Source of the DNA: Pseudorasbora parva
Lineage: Eukaryota > Chordata > Actinopteri > Cypriniformes > Gobionidae
Direction of reading: 5' to 3'
Length of the DNA: 64,000 nucleotides
Assembly (NCBI RefSeq): GCF_024679245.1
Contig: NC_090175.1
Span: 54,676,449 to 54,740,448 of the forward strand
In this document: piece after piece, positions 33,317 to 45,760 of the stretch
Numbering within the stretch: the stretch's first letter is position 1
Layout: each line of letters opens with the position of its first letter
The notes under the pieces: model-generated
Told to the model about the DNA's origin: nothing
Seen by the model: only the letters and a program-made list of their open reading frames with translations
Database searches by the model: none
Program-made: the position numbers and the translations under genes

Positions 33317-33450
33317 GCCAATCACAGCAGTGGCCGTTTTACACTGAAGTCTCACACCAGCCAATCACAGCAGTGGCCGTTTTACACTAAAGTCTCACAG
33401 CAGCCAATCAGAGCAGTGAATGTTTACACTGAATAATCACACCAGCCACA
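33317..33450. repeat. 43-bp tandem repeat, about 3 copies, each with a CCAAT motif
   Basis: Units start at 33317, 33360, 33403 and a partial one at 33445. The core is 'gccaatcacagcagtgg' followed by 'gttttacact' and 'tctcaca'. The first two units are nearly identical; the third is diverged and the fourth truncated. Confidence 0.95.
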
Positions 33451-33510
33451 CCTCTTCAAGCAGAGCGTTTAGGAAAAATAGCCCTTTATTTCTAAATTAT
33501 GACAATTTTT

Positions 33511-35136
33511 TTAAAGGTGCCCTAGAATGTTAAATTGTTCTCTGATATCTACAGAGTGGGTATGGGGCTTATTTAAGGACACACATTGTCCAGATACAGT
33601 TTTACAGGTCCATTTTTACAACCCTATAAATCGTCCCTATGATGTAATGCTCTGTTTTTGCCTTATTTGGAAGAGTCATTAAAAATATTAATGTTGAGCT
33701 CTGCTCTGATTGGCTTATTTCAGCAGCTCACAGCTCACAGCAGTTCAGTGAAGCGGCTCATGAGTCCTGACAGAACACAGACTGACTGAATGACACTTTT
33801 AGCAGAACATCTCAAATGGAGATTGATAACATGCAGCTTACTTGTTTATTGGTGTTTTCAGATCATCCGCACGAGAGAGAGATAGCTCGCGTGCATATGG
33901 TTGCCAGATTTCGAGATTGTACATGTTTAGGTAAAACACTGGATAGTACAGCTACGTGTTCTTTTGTCAGGAAAAGCTCTGATTGGGGGATTTAATTTCT
34001 GAAATCTGGCAACCGCATACACAAACACTCTTCTTTTCAACCCAACAAAACCAAAACCAGTGCTTTTAGTTCAAGTTTTTATTTTTTAAACTACATTTTA
34101 GACTTGTCTTTTTTCGTCAACGATATTGCAAGTTTATATAACGTTAGTCACAATGTAGGCTACACAGTGACTGTGGTGTACTCTGAAATACAAGCATGCA
34201 AAAACATCATACTTCAGTTTTCAAAAATATAAATATATTTTTTTTACTAAATGAATAGAAGCCTTATCAAATGACTATCGTTTTAACTTATATGGTGGAG
34301 AAGGTGACGTTAGCAAGAAGGATCGACTGAGCAATCTGTAAGCAACTAAATGTAGTATGACAAGTATACGGTTGTATTTTGTAATACAAAATAATATTAA
34401 CCATTTTACTTAGACACACTATTTAGTTTTGTATGGTACTTGGAGTTTCCTGTTGTTACTATACTAGAATCTTGCATTATCTAGACAATGCTGTCTCTCT
34501 AAGAAAATTTCAATTAAATCAGAAATTGTTGAAAACAGTCAATAAGTGGATAAATCACTATTACTGCTTGCAGGAATATAGTTGGATTTGTCCCTTTCTT
34601 TAGTTTAAGATGCTGAGCGACTCCTGCTTGATATTGTCCCAGGTTAGAAAAACTGTCTGCGGTGAAATGGGCCAAGCAAAGGAACGATTTTGAATTATAT
34701 TGTTGCGGTATCCGATTATAATAAACATCAACCATGACATTTTTATCTGTGGGAACGGTACGAAAAGTCCTCACATCCCCTGCACAGCCTGGAACATGAC
34801 ATTTGTGTCCAAAAGCTGCCATTTTTGCTATCCTTGAGTGTCGTTTGTTTTCCTGCAGTCCTGCTGATTCGGCTACACAGTTCCGCCTGACAATGAACAT
34901 GTTCTGGCATATGCAAATGTTGGGGCGTACATATTAATGATCCCAGCGATTGCATCACAGTTGGCCTTATGTTGAAATTCTCTTATTTTTCTGTGGTGTT
35001 TTTCATGCACGAAATTTACATAAGAAGGAGGAGGCCATGTTGTTTGAGACTCACAGTATGTGATGTCCATGTACTGAACTCTTACTATTTCACTATGCCA
35101 AGGTTAATTACATTTTTCATTCTAGGGCACCTTTAA
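33511..35136 (-). mobile_element. TTAA-flanked transposon carrying a THAP-domain frame
   Basis: TTAA (33511-33514) is followed by AGGTGCCCTAGAATG. The right end is CATTCTAGGGCACCT followed by TTAA (35133-35136). The TIR is 15 bp and perfect and the element is about 1.6 kb. It contains a minus-strand THAP-type zinc-finger frame. TTAA-specific superfamilies with THAP-bearing transposases (Kolobok type, from memory) are the best fit; piggyBac is the alternative. No DDE core was found, so it is a deletion derivative. Confidence 0.85.
34514..34822 (-). CDS. THAP-domain protein fragment within TTAA element
   Basis: The start is chosen at the ATG giving MAAFGHKCHVPGC. The open frame extends 26 codons further upstream without a better start. 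The C2CH signature is visible: Cys-x4-Cys at the head (CHVPGC), then FLCLAHF with Cys-x2-His about 40 residues later. 'ADSF' and a late 'NPTIF' follow, as in the AVPTIF end of THAP domains. THAP domains bind DNA and occur in transposases. The usual invariant Trp is not evident. The frame ends after the domain, so any catalytic part would lie in another exon that is missing here. It may be only the DNA-binding exon of a dead transposase. Confidence 0.7.
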   Translation of the reverse strand: MAAFGHKCHVPGCAGDVRTFRTVPTDKNVMVDVYYNRIPQQYNSKSFLCLAHFTADSFSNLGQYQAGVAQHLKLKKGTNPTIFLQAVIVIYPLIDCFQQFLI

Positions 35137-36640
35137 TGTCAAAACAATACTAATATTATAAGTCAGAACTGACCCTTGGGGCTTAATTTAAACTCCCGAT
35201 GAACTCCTGCTTTTAATCTGCATGGCACCAATAACTTTCAGAAGACGCTGCGGAACATGATCTCATGTGCATGAGTGACTCTGAATGCGTTACCACAGTA
35301 ATTTTAGTCATCTGTTTGTTTTTTAGCAACGGAGATATTTCCTGATGAACTTCCCCTGGGCATGACTGATGCCAAATTTCGTCAAGCATGTAATGATTTT
35401 CTTATGTAAACAACAATAAAGCTATCCCGCGGGAAGCTTTATTTGTGTGGCTGACACCTTGCTGTGTTGTTTGAGTGCTCAAAACTTGCTCTGCATTACT
35501 TGCACATCCTTCAAATCTTCTCCATAGTGTCTTTCCAGGGGGTTCTTTACAGTTGGGCCCCAAAGGACACTACAAAGAGCTCTTGAAGGGGAAAGACGGT
35601 GCAAATCAAAGGTGCTTCAAACAAAACTGCAACTTTTCAATCCAGGATAGAAGAAACTCTTCAAGATGAAGCCATTGAAATATTCGTCCCCTGATGTTTC
35701 TTAGGCCCTTGCATCCAGATATTGCTTGGCCAAAGACACTAATAAAACTAGATTTTCAAGTGACGGATATCGAGTGATACAGAACTTGCTAGCATAATGC
35801 TAGTAAAAACAAACCCTAAAATGGTAATGAACAACAGTAGACACCAATGTGTATAGCCCCCAACAAATTAGAGGTAAAAGAACATTTCACAACATCTCAT
35901 GGCTTACTCGGTAAGATCTTCTACAGCACAGAAATCTAACAAGATTTACATAAAAGAACAAGAAAGATTAATATCGTTTGAAGACTTGCATTCCTCTCAA
36001 TTGGAAAGCAAATTGGATTCCCAGGACAATGTCAAAAAATACCTTTCACTTTTCTACCAGAACTCGACTCGTGTACAGCCAATTCCTGAAGCCACTGATT
36101 GTTTATAAAGTTATAAATATGGATATTTTTTTATTTATGTATGGATTTTCTTTTAAATATGTATGGGATGGCTTGAGGATGAGTAAATTATGGTACAATT
36201 AAATTGTTGTGGTGATCTAACTTGTTACCCACAACAACAACTAGTTCACTAACAATTCATAAATAGTTGTTTAATGGCATCTTTTTATCTTTTGAGGCCA
36301 GTATCACTGATAGTAATACAGCTTCTGATGTCTCTATTGACACTTAAATGAAATTAACAATAATTAAGCTTCAAAAAAATATAACTTTTAATTTAAGTGA
36401 ATTTAAAAACAATCCTCACATATGCCCATAATGATAATACATTTCATTTGTACCTGTGCTCGACAACGTAACAAGTAGGAAATATACATAAATTGTTATC
36501 AGTTTGCACTGCATAAGTTATGAATTATATATAGAGTCATCCTTATTAAAGGTACTAAAGTTATTTAGTCAAGAGCAGAACATATTTAGTGAGCAATTAC
36601 TTTTGTTCTTTACATTTTCATAAGTGGTTACTGTCACTTT
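35137..36640. other. Noncoding stretch
   Basis: No exon is recognised. 36090-36200 shares 'aaatatggatatttttt' and 'gatgagtaaatta' with the MITE at 59.2-59.5 kb, so it is a degraded fragment of that family. The remainder is AT-rich. Confidence 0.4.
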
Positions 36641-37510
36641 AAAAGATCTTCCACTGTCGGCTGTCACACATAATGCGTATCTCTCACACGTCTCGTTTTC
36701 TCACACCTCTTTAAACTCATTTAAGACGTTATTTAACTTTTTAAGGCTGCTCTTATGAAGAAACTTAAGAAAACTGGCATCTTGGCATAAGTGTGTGAAT
36801 TATTGTTACGCTGTGATTATGGGGCATTTCAACCGAACCAGGAAAAATCTCCATTGGATAGACCTACAACCAATCAGAGCAACGAGGCGACTTCAACAGA
36901 GCTCAACTGCACTGTGTTGCCAAGTCCCCGTTTTTTCCTGCGGCTTGTTTTCTATACCCGCATGTCGAAGCAACTGTTATGTGATATATAGACCCATGAG
37001 TGCGAATTTTAGCAGGCAACCTTGCCAAAATAACACACATTTTACCCCCCAAACACCATTTTCCCGGAGAACCCCCCGAGAAGATATTGTTTAGGGCAAG
37101 TAGTTGGCGGGTTCTGTTGTAAAAAACTTGGCAACCCTGTCTGCACGCGCGCTGGAATAAACGATCTTTGCCGGTGTTGTAAAAAAGGAAAATAATTTAA
37201 TGATACACAGAGTACTTACCCAACATGATCATCATTTCTGAGAGAAATTGTGAAGGCGAATGCATATACAAACAAGCTCTCCGTTTAGGATTTGAACAAA
37301 TATAACCCAAGCCCCTTTGATGACGTGATGATTACGTTACTGTCGATCATCTGTCCATCATCTTCTAAAGCCCGCCCTGATGATCTTATTGGTCCGAACA
37401 GTTTCTGTTCGGAGATAATTACTCCTCTATGGAGCGAGGCCAGACCAAACCGCCCGACCTAAAAATGTTGTGGGCGGGGGCTGAGTTTGGCTGGCATCCA
37501 GGCTAGAAAT
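36641..37510. mobile_element. Degraded DNA transposon region
   Basis: It ends with 'ggctggcatccaggcta' (about 37489-37505), similar to the TAGCCTG-type terminus of the 381-bp element at 32 kb. It contains GC-rich pieces such as 'cccgccctgatgatcttattggtc' unlike the surrounding AT-rich sequence. The left end was not located. Confidence 0.3.
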
Positions 37511-37558
37511 ACGGGAGACTCCCGGCAAAAACGGGAGTGTTAACAGGTATGATTGATA

Positions 37559-38000
37559 ATTGTCACGATTCACCAGTGTGAGTGACTGTGATTACCATGA
37601 GAGGGCACGCCATCCCAGACTGTCACTCTATCATAAACTACATTACCCATAATTATTTGCCCGGACTCATTAGCACTCATTCTTTACACCTGGGCCCCAT
37701 TTAACTTATTACCTCTGCCTATATATACCATGTTCACGCTTTCATTCACTGCACAGTCTTGTTTGTGTAATAAAAGCATTTCTGAGCATTTCTATGGTTA
37801 ATGTATCCTGGGCTTGGATTTCTTGTGTTCTCCGTGGAGTACCCTTTTGCCTGTCTCCTCTGTTTTGTTTGCTTGATTGGACTGATTTCCTGTTATGGCT
37901 TCTTTCTTGTTTTTGGACGACAATTGTGGATTACTCTTTCATTCATGAAAAGATGCGTTTGGATATCCTTCCTTCTGTCTCAGAGCGGTCATTAAAATAA
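37559..38000 (+). mobile_element. Possible solo LTR or LTR-like fragment
   Basis: It begins TGTCACGATTC, has a TATA-like 'ctatatataccatg' (about 37718) and a polyadenylation-like 'aataaaag' (about 37768), then a T-rich segment. The order TG...TATA...AATAAA resembles an LTR. No clear CA end or flanking duplication was found, and no internal retroviral genes are present. Confidence 0.3.
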
Positions 38001-38059
38001 TAATCATAAATGTTAATTGAGCAACAAATCAGCATATTAGAATGTGACAATCTAAGGAA

Positions 38060-38225
38060 AAAACTGCATTTTAAAATATACCACAATTTAAAAAAACTGT
38101 AATATTTCACAATATTACTATATTGAATGTTTTTTTGGTCAAATAAAATTCAACCTTGGAGAGCAGAAGAGATTTCTTTCAAAAACATAAAATCTTACTG
38201 ACCCCAAACTTTTGAACGTTAGTGT
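38060..38225 (-). repeat. Family A repeat fragment, inverse orientation or other end
   Basis: 'acaatttaaaaaaactgtaatatttcac', 'gagcagaagag' and 'cttactgaccccaaacttttgaacg' are the mirror of blocks in the other family A copies. Confidence 0.6.
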
Positions 38226-39417
38226 ATGCCGTGTAAATTAGATGTCATACAGGACTTTAAGGCCACACGGCGCGACCTACTGAAATATTGTACGTCAGGC
38301 CAGCCATAATACAAATCATTTTCTTTGCCTATTATGAAAATCAGCAGGAAAAGCAGACAAAAATAGCACTTTTACAAATGAATTATCTAGTCGATAATCT
38401 CTAAAAACAATTATTCTACCTTTACGCCATGTTGTTTACTGCATGGCATACAACTAATAGTATGGTAATAGACTGTAAATAAATCATAAAGTTTCTATTG
38501 TTACACTAATGTTCGTTAATTGCAATGCAACAATGAACTTTTACCACCATTACAACAATACTAATAATGACAACTAAAACTACAGCATTGTGACATATTT
38601 TGTAAAACATACTGCAGTGTGTGTAGAGATATCAGTCAGTCAATTAAATGTACTGTGTTTAGATACGATAAAGCTCTCTGAATAATGGAAGCCATCGTTT
38701 TCAGAGTTAATCTCGCCTAAGCACTTTCTGAGGACATCTTTGTGTTTTCAGCTTGATCACTATTTGGTGTCGCTCTGTCCCTGAAAACAAATGAACATTA
38801 CAGCGTTAAACCTCTCCAGCAGATTAACAATTTTCAAATGAACATCCTGTGATCCGTCACGGTCTATCCATGACCTGGAAATATCCACAGACGCTTATCA
38901 AAGGCTGTGATCCCTTAAAGCACAGCTCCGATAATGAACGCCTGCCGCACATGACTCGAATCTTGGAAACAGCGCTTTCTCTGACCGTGTGGTTTCACCT
39001 CCTTTCATTCCTTCAGCATGGGTTTTACTTTTGATGCTGGTGTCCTGAAGAGACAAATGCGGACCAATTATTCACCCTCATGTTGATCCAAAACCGTTCG
39101 TCTTACTTTATTCGGTAGATAGATATTGTAGTTTCTACTGTCAAACTTCAAAAAGGACAAAACATAAGGCATACAAAAAAGGTTGCAGCTCATAAGCCAT
39201 TCTGAGGCTGTGGTGTAGTCACAAGTCTGCTCATGCTTCATTTCAAATCTGACGATGTTATCTCTAAAACCATATGTTTTCTGAATCAGTAACCCTTGCA
39301 GTCTGTCGATGTATGCTGCGGAGAACTGCCTTATTTACGTTTCTATTGTTCTCACTCAAAAATGATGCCTCCTAATCTTCATTATTCTTTTATCATTATG
39401 AATACATTTTCCATATT
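38226..39417. other. Noncoding stretch, partly single-copy
   Basis: 38670-39030 is balanced and repeat-free and could be conserved noncoding DNA. No splice-bounded exon is convincing. Confidence 0.3.
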
Positions 39418-39613
39418 GGGTAATACTTTGATTTAAGGTGACATAGTTGCACGTTACTACATGTACTTACTATAGCAATAACAGTAAATGATGCATAATT
39501 CAAGTAACTAGCCCTAAACCAAAGCCTAATCTTAATTCTATAGTAAATTCATGAATATTACATAGTACTTTTTTGAGTAAGTCTGCAACTATGCCGGCTT
39601 AAAATAAAGTGAA
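39418..39613. mobile_element. Short MITE with 'taatacttt...aaagtgaacc' ends
   Basis: The left end 'gggtaatactttgatttaaggtgacatag' is mirrored by 'ctatgccggcttaaaataaagtgaacccc' on the right. The interior includes 'gccctaaaccaaagcctaatc'. A related fragment is at 60985-61107. Confidence 0.7.
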
Positions 39614-41065
39614 CCCCATGTGGATTCTTCATCATGCATTGTTTTGTGTTTTAGGGTAAAAATGTCAGTAAATTAAAATATTGTCTTTGCATAAAATAAC
39701 TTGTACCTTTTCCATCTTCCTTTACTGGAATTTTTTTTTTTCTTACAGTGTCCTCTAAAATGAGAAACGGACTAACATTTAAACAGCTATCTCATGCATA
39801 CTCAAACTATTAAACATCTCCATAAACTTGTGACATGAAATATAGTACATTGCAACTTAATACAAATTCATATATGTGAATATAAGAGTTATACCCTATA
39901 TTATCAGCAAATGAAATATTCAATTTCAGGCTGTTCATCGTAGGAAGCTGTCACATAAATGTAGAAGACTTGCAAAATAACACATGTGTTAAATAACTAT
40001 TTTAAGATACTTTATTTGAGTTTGACAGCCTCCACAGTGTTGTTATATCAGTAATTAACTAAAAATAAAACCATTCTAATCATGCAAGGTAAATGAAATA
40101 AAGCTGAAATAAAAGTCTATTAAGTCCTAAACTTTAACATTTTGAATGAAAATGGAATATATATTCACATACAAAATGTATTTGCTAATACTTTCAATTG
40201 AAAACCAAAAATACAAATACAAAATATGATTAAATATTATTATAATAGAATAAAAATCTATTAAATAGAATAGAAATAATTCTAAATGGAACATCACTCT
40301 TGTAATGAACATCTCAATATGAGGAACATCTCCATGAAAAAAAAGTCTGTCATGCAAAGTCATTTTCTTGTGGATCCTATAAAAGTTTCCCCAATGACAT
40401 CAGACTGAACTCTTTTTTTGTTTCTATTAGGAACCTTTACTTCCTTAAGTATGATCATGCTAACCACGTTTTGAGGTTGAACACAATGTCTGCCAATATG
40501 CCCAGCATGGAAATTTGCTCTGGTTTAAATAAGTACTGTTGCACTCATCCTTACTGCAATCTTTCGTCTGTAAAGTTTATATTTACGGCGTTCGGGAGGA
40601 AGCCGTAATCCTCCTTCTATACATTAGTGTTATTGGCAGGCAGCTGATTGAAAACAGCGACGTCTCGCCGATCCCTGCCTGCGGCTCAAACGCTCTCTCA
40701 CCACTGTCAGCACGGCCGAATATGAGAGTTTAAGAGTGGAGCTGGAGGGCTCTCCACTGACTTCATGTATTTCACACATGGATGCTTATAAGCTTACAGA
40801 AGTCAAATTCACTGCGGCCGCACTCGCATCCAGCTTTAATCCGTCGCAGAGAAGTGATGGAAAGTTTAAGCCCCTAGAAACTAAAGATGGGCTTCTCTGA
40901 ACCCTGTTTGAGGGGCTTAAAACAATCCTTTTGTTAGGCTGAATAGATTATATTAATGGTATCTGCATGACAGCTATTTAAGTTTAGTATGACAGCCATT
41001 AAAGCAAGAGTACAATGACTTTGTCTATTCTCATTTAACCACACTGCTACCATATGAGAATATAT
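39614..41065. other. Noncoding stretch
   Basis: AT-rich to 40500; 40590-40900 is balanced and single-copy-looking. No exon is recognised. Confidence 0.35.
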
Positions 41066-41190
41066 TTGGTTCCCTAAAGAACTTTTTAGTGAACAACTAA
41101 CCCCAAAGAACCATTTTAAAAATCTAAAAGAACCTTATTTTTTTAATATAAAGAACCTTTTTTACAACGAAAAGGTTCCACGGAGAACCT
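41066..41190. repeat. AAGAACC-rich foldback repeat
   Basis: 'ggttccctaaagaac', 'aaagaaccatttt', 'aagaacctt' and the inverse 'aaaggttccacggagaacctt' form an imperfect hairpin typical of a common fish dispersed repeat. Confidence 0.55.
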
Positions 41191-41944
41191 TTAAATGGGT
41201 CCTATTCTGCCCCTTTTTATAAGATGTAAATTAAGTCTCTGATGTCCCCAGAGTGTGTACGTGAAGTTTCAGCTCAAAATACCCCACAGATCATTTTTAT
41301 AGCACGTTAAAATTGTCACTTTTTTGTGTGTGTGTCCCTTAAATTCAAATGGTTTGTTTCTAGAAGAGGGCGGAGCTGAGTTTACCTCACGCAGACACAC
41401 ACTGAAAATGTCAAAAATGTTCAGCCTTGTATGTTGAAACCGGAGTTGGACAATGATTGAGAAACAGAAGTCACGGAAGTAACAACGTGTAGAGACAGGA
41501 CGTTTCTGAATGGATAGTTGATGAATTTGAGTTTATGAGATCTTCAAGTCATCGATTAGCATATTCTGTCATAATCTAAATCACTTGTGTGGGAACTGTT
41601 GTAAAATGAGCCAGAGAATATCTGCTGCATGAAGAGAGAACATGTATAGTTTAGTTTAATTATAGTTAGAACTTATGTTGCCATCTTGCTTTTATGAAAT
41701 ACTATTGCATTTGTGCTTGTACATGTGCTTTACTATAACGCTTCCTCTTCTCGACATGGCCTTTGTTGTGTGTTCCCAGGGGCGGGATTTATGTAAATAT
41801 TAGGGTTTGATGTCACCAACCCATGAAGAGGCTCATTGTTTTAGTCCCTACCAAGTGTAACTTTGCAGATGTGGTTTATGCTCAAACAGCAACTTTACAC
41901 ACTAACTAAAGTTAAAAAACAGTCGTAATCAAGGACCCCTTTAA
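41191..41944. mobile_element. TTAA-flanked nonautonomous DNA element
   Basis: TTAA (41191-41194) then ATGGGTCCT; right end AGGACCCCT then TTAA (41941-41944). The short TIR has one mismatch. The interior (746 bp) contains 'ggcggagctgagtttacc' and 'gaggctcattgtttt', familiar from cyprinid MITE copies. No open frame. Confidence 0.75.
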
Positions 41945-42322
41945 TGCAAGAGAGTGTATCCTCTTACTAAATGATTTTCTGCATCAATTTTTATTTCTCG
42001 TGAGGCATTTTAACTGAAACATCTCAGAAGAACTTTATATGTCAAGTCCAGAGCAGCATCTGAGCAATAACCTTTCCGCACAGACAAACACTGCATGAGA
42101 AGCATCTTCTCTTCAAACACAACTATATGGCAGAGACAGAGAGTAATGGGCAAGCGTTTCTCTGCGTCTCTCTTGAGGAGAGCCGAATTAAAGCTGCAAT
42201 ATGTTCAAATCGCGTCAGATGAAAACAAAGCACTCTCATTGCAGCAGCGAGATCAAGTAGCAGCATATGCCTTGTAGCCACTCGAGAAATGAAAAACAAA
42301 CAAGACTCCACACATACAGGAG

Positions 42323-42357
<35 letters not shown>

Positions 42358-43050
42358 TAGATACTGTAGTATTGAGACTCTTCCTCGCTCCTGCAGCTGA
42401 TCAGATGGAGCATGTTGACATAATGCACAGGTCATTTTGTAATCTTTCAACAAAATGTAATAACTTAACATTGCCTCTTAACATAGTTTCTTCTTCATTT
42501 TCAACCGTTTGCCTTCAAACACATGGCTTATGCAATACCTGTTTACCCTACAATCAGCTGCCATACATTTCCTTATATTAAATATCCCATTCCACCACAC
42601 TACAAAAAGAAAACACCATTTCACGTTGAATGAAGCAATTTCACAGGCTAAATATGGCCTAAGCTCAATGGAAAGCAAATGTAGCATGTTGAGGATTACC
42701 ACACAACATCAATCTGGTGGTCAGGTAGGACTAGAAAGAAACACAGTTATTCTGTGACTTTATCCATCCTTATGAGTTACTTTAACTCAACATTTTGCAC
42801 TGAATTATTAAAAAGTCTAATTTTTTGAATAATATTGTGATATGTCTCTAAACATTTGCTGAGCTATAAATGGTGGCTGTCATAAAAGTGTAAAAAAGTG
42901 TAAGTTCCCCTGTAGTCAATAATTGTATCCCTTAACACTCATCTTTGATCACCAAAATTACTATTCACTCACTCACACCAGCTCAGAGCTCCACTCGCTC
43001 AACTTTACTATAGTAAAAGCTGCAAAATCTTTACAATGTCAGACACGTTG
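41945..43050. other. Noncoding stretch with a (CA)n tract
   Basis: (CA)n occupies 42324-42355. 42060-42320 looks single-copy. No exon is recognised. Confidence 0.4.
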
Positions 43051-43275
43051 TTCATGAGAACGGTTTGTGTTTTGTGATAACTCTAATCTTGTCATAATTG
43101 TAATATGTCGTTAGTTGGACTGTCCCTTGTGTACTATAGATTTATTCATGAGAACGGTTTGTGTTTTTGTGATCGCCATAACTCTAATCTTGTCATAATT
43201 GTAATATGTCATTAGCTGGACTATCAGCTCGTGTATTAGTTGTTCATGAGAATGGTGTGTGTTTTTGTGATGGAA
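43051..43275. repeat. 94-98-bp tandem repeat, about 2.3 copies
   Basis: Units start at 43051, 43145 and 43243 with 'ttcatgagaa(c/t)ggt(t/g)tgtgttt'. They share 'aactctaatcttgtcataattgtaatatgtc'. Confidence 0.95.
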
Positions 43276-44817
43276 GGGGTGACTTTTTCATTGAATATTC
43301 GACCTGGATTAGTAACACACAGATTCTGCCATAATCGTTGCCTGGGTTACGTATGTGTGGGGCAGAGCTATCAATATAGGGCCGAGACCCTTTTGGGTGT
43401 AGGGGCGTGTTTGTTTTGGTGATTTGAAATAACAACAACGGTTACCAGATATCCCTTATCCCACCTTTAATATGATTAGTCTTTTACTTGACTACATTAT
43501 CAAGCAGCAAATAATGTTTTGATTATGTTACACAAACTTTGCCTTATAAAAATCAGCATCCTTAGAAACACTTTGAACATCATAGAAAGTTGGCAGAGAA
43601 AGGCCTATAGATCCTCATAACATCGTAATATACAGTACATATTTCATCCGATTTTTTATATCAACAGAAAGGTACTGGGGTAACCTGGTTCTCCAGACTC
43701 CGCTGCTACACAGCAATTAATAATATCTTAAAGCTCCGCCCCCTCGTGATGTATTTGGTTTCAAGGTAGTTTGTGACGTCAGAAAAACCAGCGATTTCAT
43801 ACCTTAACTTCTGAATTTGCACATGGTTTGTCTGAACGTACGTTAAAACACCACAGACATATATAAACAACATTTAAACATTTGATTTTCACCACAGGGA
43901 ATATACACACAGTATTACAGTAGAGTTAATATCACATACTATTACTAATTATCTAATTTGATACATTTAAGGTTCACTGCATCTTTCAACAAACACTCTG
44001 ATCAGTCCAGCTTTTGTCCCACTTAATTCGGTCAAACACCACAAAACAGTCAAAAGGAAAGCATTTATTAATGTCTCCTTTGCCTCAAAAGACTTTTCTC
44101 CTTAAGGTTTTTTTTTTTTTTTTGCCAACTTGAAATGATCGAGCACATCATCACTATTTCACAAAATCAAGTCCCGCCTTACATTTGTTCTTGGTTGAGA
44201 AGCAGTCAAAATATACAATAAAATACTATCAAAACTCTCATATCTTGCCGACTTTAACATGGTTACGGGAGTTGTACTTAACCCAGGCTACTCCATCAAG
44301 TTTGGCCTTCACAGCATGGTTAAATGGAGAGAGCACTTGTTGTGAACAAATCGCCCGTGGCACAGGAACCGTGTGGCCCTGAGCTGCTTTAATGAAGTCT
44401 CATGAGCAGTCGCCCCTTACGGCCAAATCTCAGAGGGAGATCTGCCCCAAAGCAGCGCAGAGTGGCCCTTCACACCGCTTTGAGCTCTCTCTCCACCACC
44501 AGGAAGACTATACAAAGCAAGTCTGCAATCACTTGAAATCCCCCACTGCCTAATTAGACACCTCTGTACCTCCTGCACAACCTAAAATGGACTTTCAAGC
44601 AGTGGTTGTTTTTATTGCATTAATACCTTTGGCGCAAGTCATGGATCTATATATACACACAGTACACAACTACATCATAAGGTATGACAAATAAAATAAT
44701 CCTTACTGGGATACGTGCATCTTGATCCAATATAATCAGGTGACTTTGTTATGACACATTTTTACATTGCTTTAACTTATCAACTTTTTGTATATGTTAT
44801 ACATGATTTAACTGTTT
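43276..44817. other. Noncoding stretch with repeat fragments
   Basis: 43400-43470 ends in 'cttatcccacctttaa', the terminus of a TTAA-type element whose other end was not found. 43678-43800 is another transposon-like fragment. 44390-44600 is balanced and may be single-copy. Confidence 0.35.
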
Positions 44818-45256
44818 TTAAAGCTACACTCTGTACATTTTTTAGTTTATTCTTAGCTAAAAACACTTAGTTCTTTCAAAAATATATGTGCTCATTAATG
44901 TATATTTACTTCTTTCAAGTAATAAAGTATTCTCGCAAGTTTATATTATGCCATTGAAAATACATACGGGTGAGGGGTTCGAATGTTAGTCGCCATGTTG
45001 CCCCTCCATCTTGAAAGTACATTAGCCAAAGAGGGACATACCCGTAAATTCAAGCTTCGCCTTTCGCGATTTTAACACTCGATAGCACCGTGTCGAATGT
45101 GAAGAGAGGGATTGCCATGTTAATCTTGGACTAAATCGGCCACCGTAGGAGTTAAAACGAAATCAGAATTGAGAGGAACAGAACCTATTATTCACTGGAT
45201 GGTCATGAACCTTTACACCGCTAGATGGGGGAAAATATCACACAGTGTAGCTTTAA
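44818..45256. mobile_element. TTAA-flanked nonautonomous DNA element
   Basis: TTAA (44818-44821) then AGCTACACTCTGT; right end ACACAGTGTAGCT then TTAA (45253-45256). The TIR is 9-13 bp and the element 431 bp. It has no coding capacity. Confidence 0.85.
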
Positions 45257-45289
45257 GTAACTTTTTAAACTTCTTAAAGCGTTAAAACG

Positions 45290-45760
45290 TAAAGCAGTGT
45301 GATGCTTTGGGCAATGTTCTGCTGGGAAACCTTGGGTCCTGTCATCCATGTGGATGTTACTCTAACACACACACACCACCTACCTAAGCATTGTTCCAGA
45401 CCATGTACATCCTTTCATGGAAACAGTATTCCCTGGTGGCTGTGGCTCTTTCAGCAGATAATGCTCCTGCCACAAATCAAAAATGACTCAGGAATGGTTT
45501 GAGGAGCACAACGAGTTTGAGGCGTTGACCTGGCCTCCAGATTCCCCAGATCTCAATCCAATCGAGCATCTGTGGGATGTGCTGAACAAACAAGTCCGAT
45601 CCATGGAGGCCCCACCTCACAACTTACAGGACTTAAAAGATCTGCTGCTAACATCTTGCTGCCAGACAGGTAAGGGCTGTTTTGGCAGCAAAAGGGGGAC
45701 CAACACAATATTAGGAATGCCTGGTTGGTGTATATTTCCATTTTTTTTAAATGGTTCATT
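45290..45760 (+). pseudogene. Tc1-like transposase fragment, frameshifted
   Basis: 45483-45660 translates to 'QEWFEEHNEFEALTWPPDSP' and continues to 'NPIEHLWDVLNKQVRSMEAP', the C-terminal third of a Tc1-type DDE transposase with its catalytic Glu. Upstream, 'gataatgctcctgcc' (about 45458) encodes the DNAPA box in another frame, and 'LWAMFCWETLGPV' appears further left. Indels and a stop break it. No flanking inverted repeats were recognised. Confidence 0.8.

Noticed and set aside
37794..38000. Open frame rich in Trp, Leu and Cys (MVNVSWAW...)
   Set aside because: It lies in a T-rich LTR-like or dispersed repeat segment and a second frame overlaps it with similar length. No domain.
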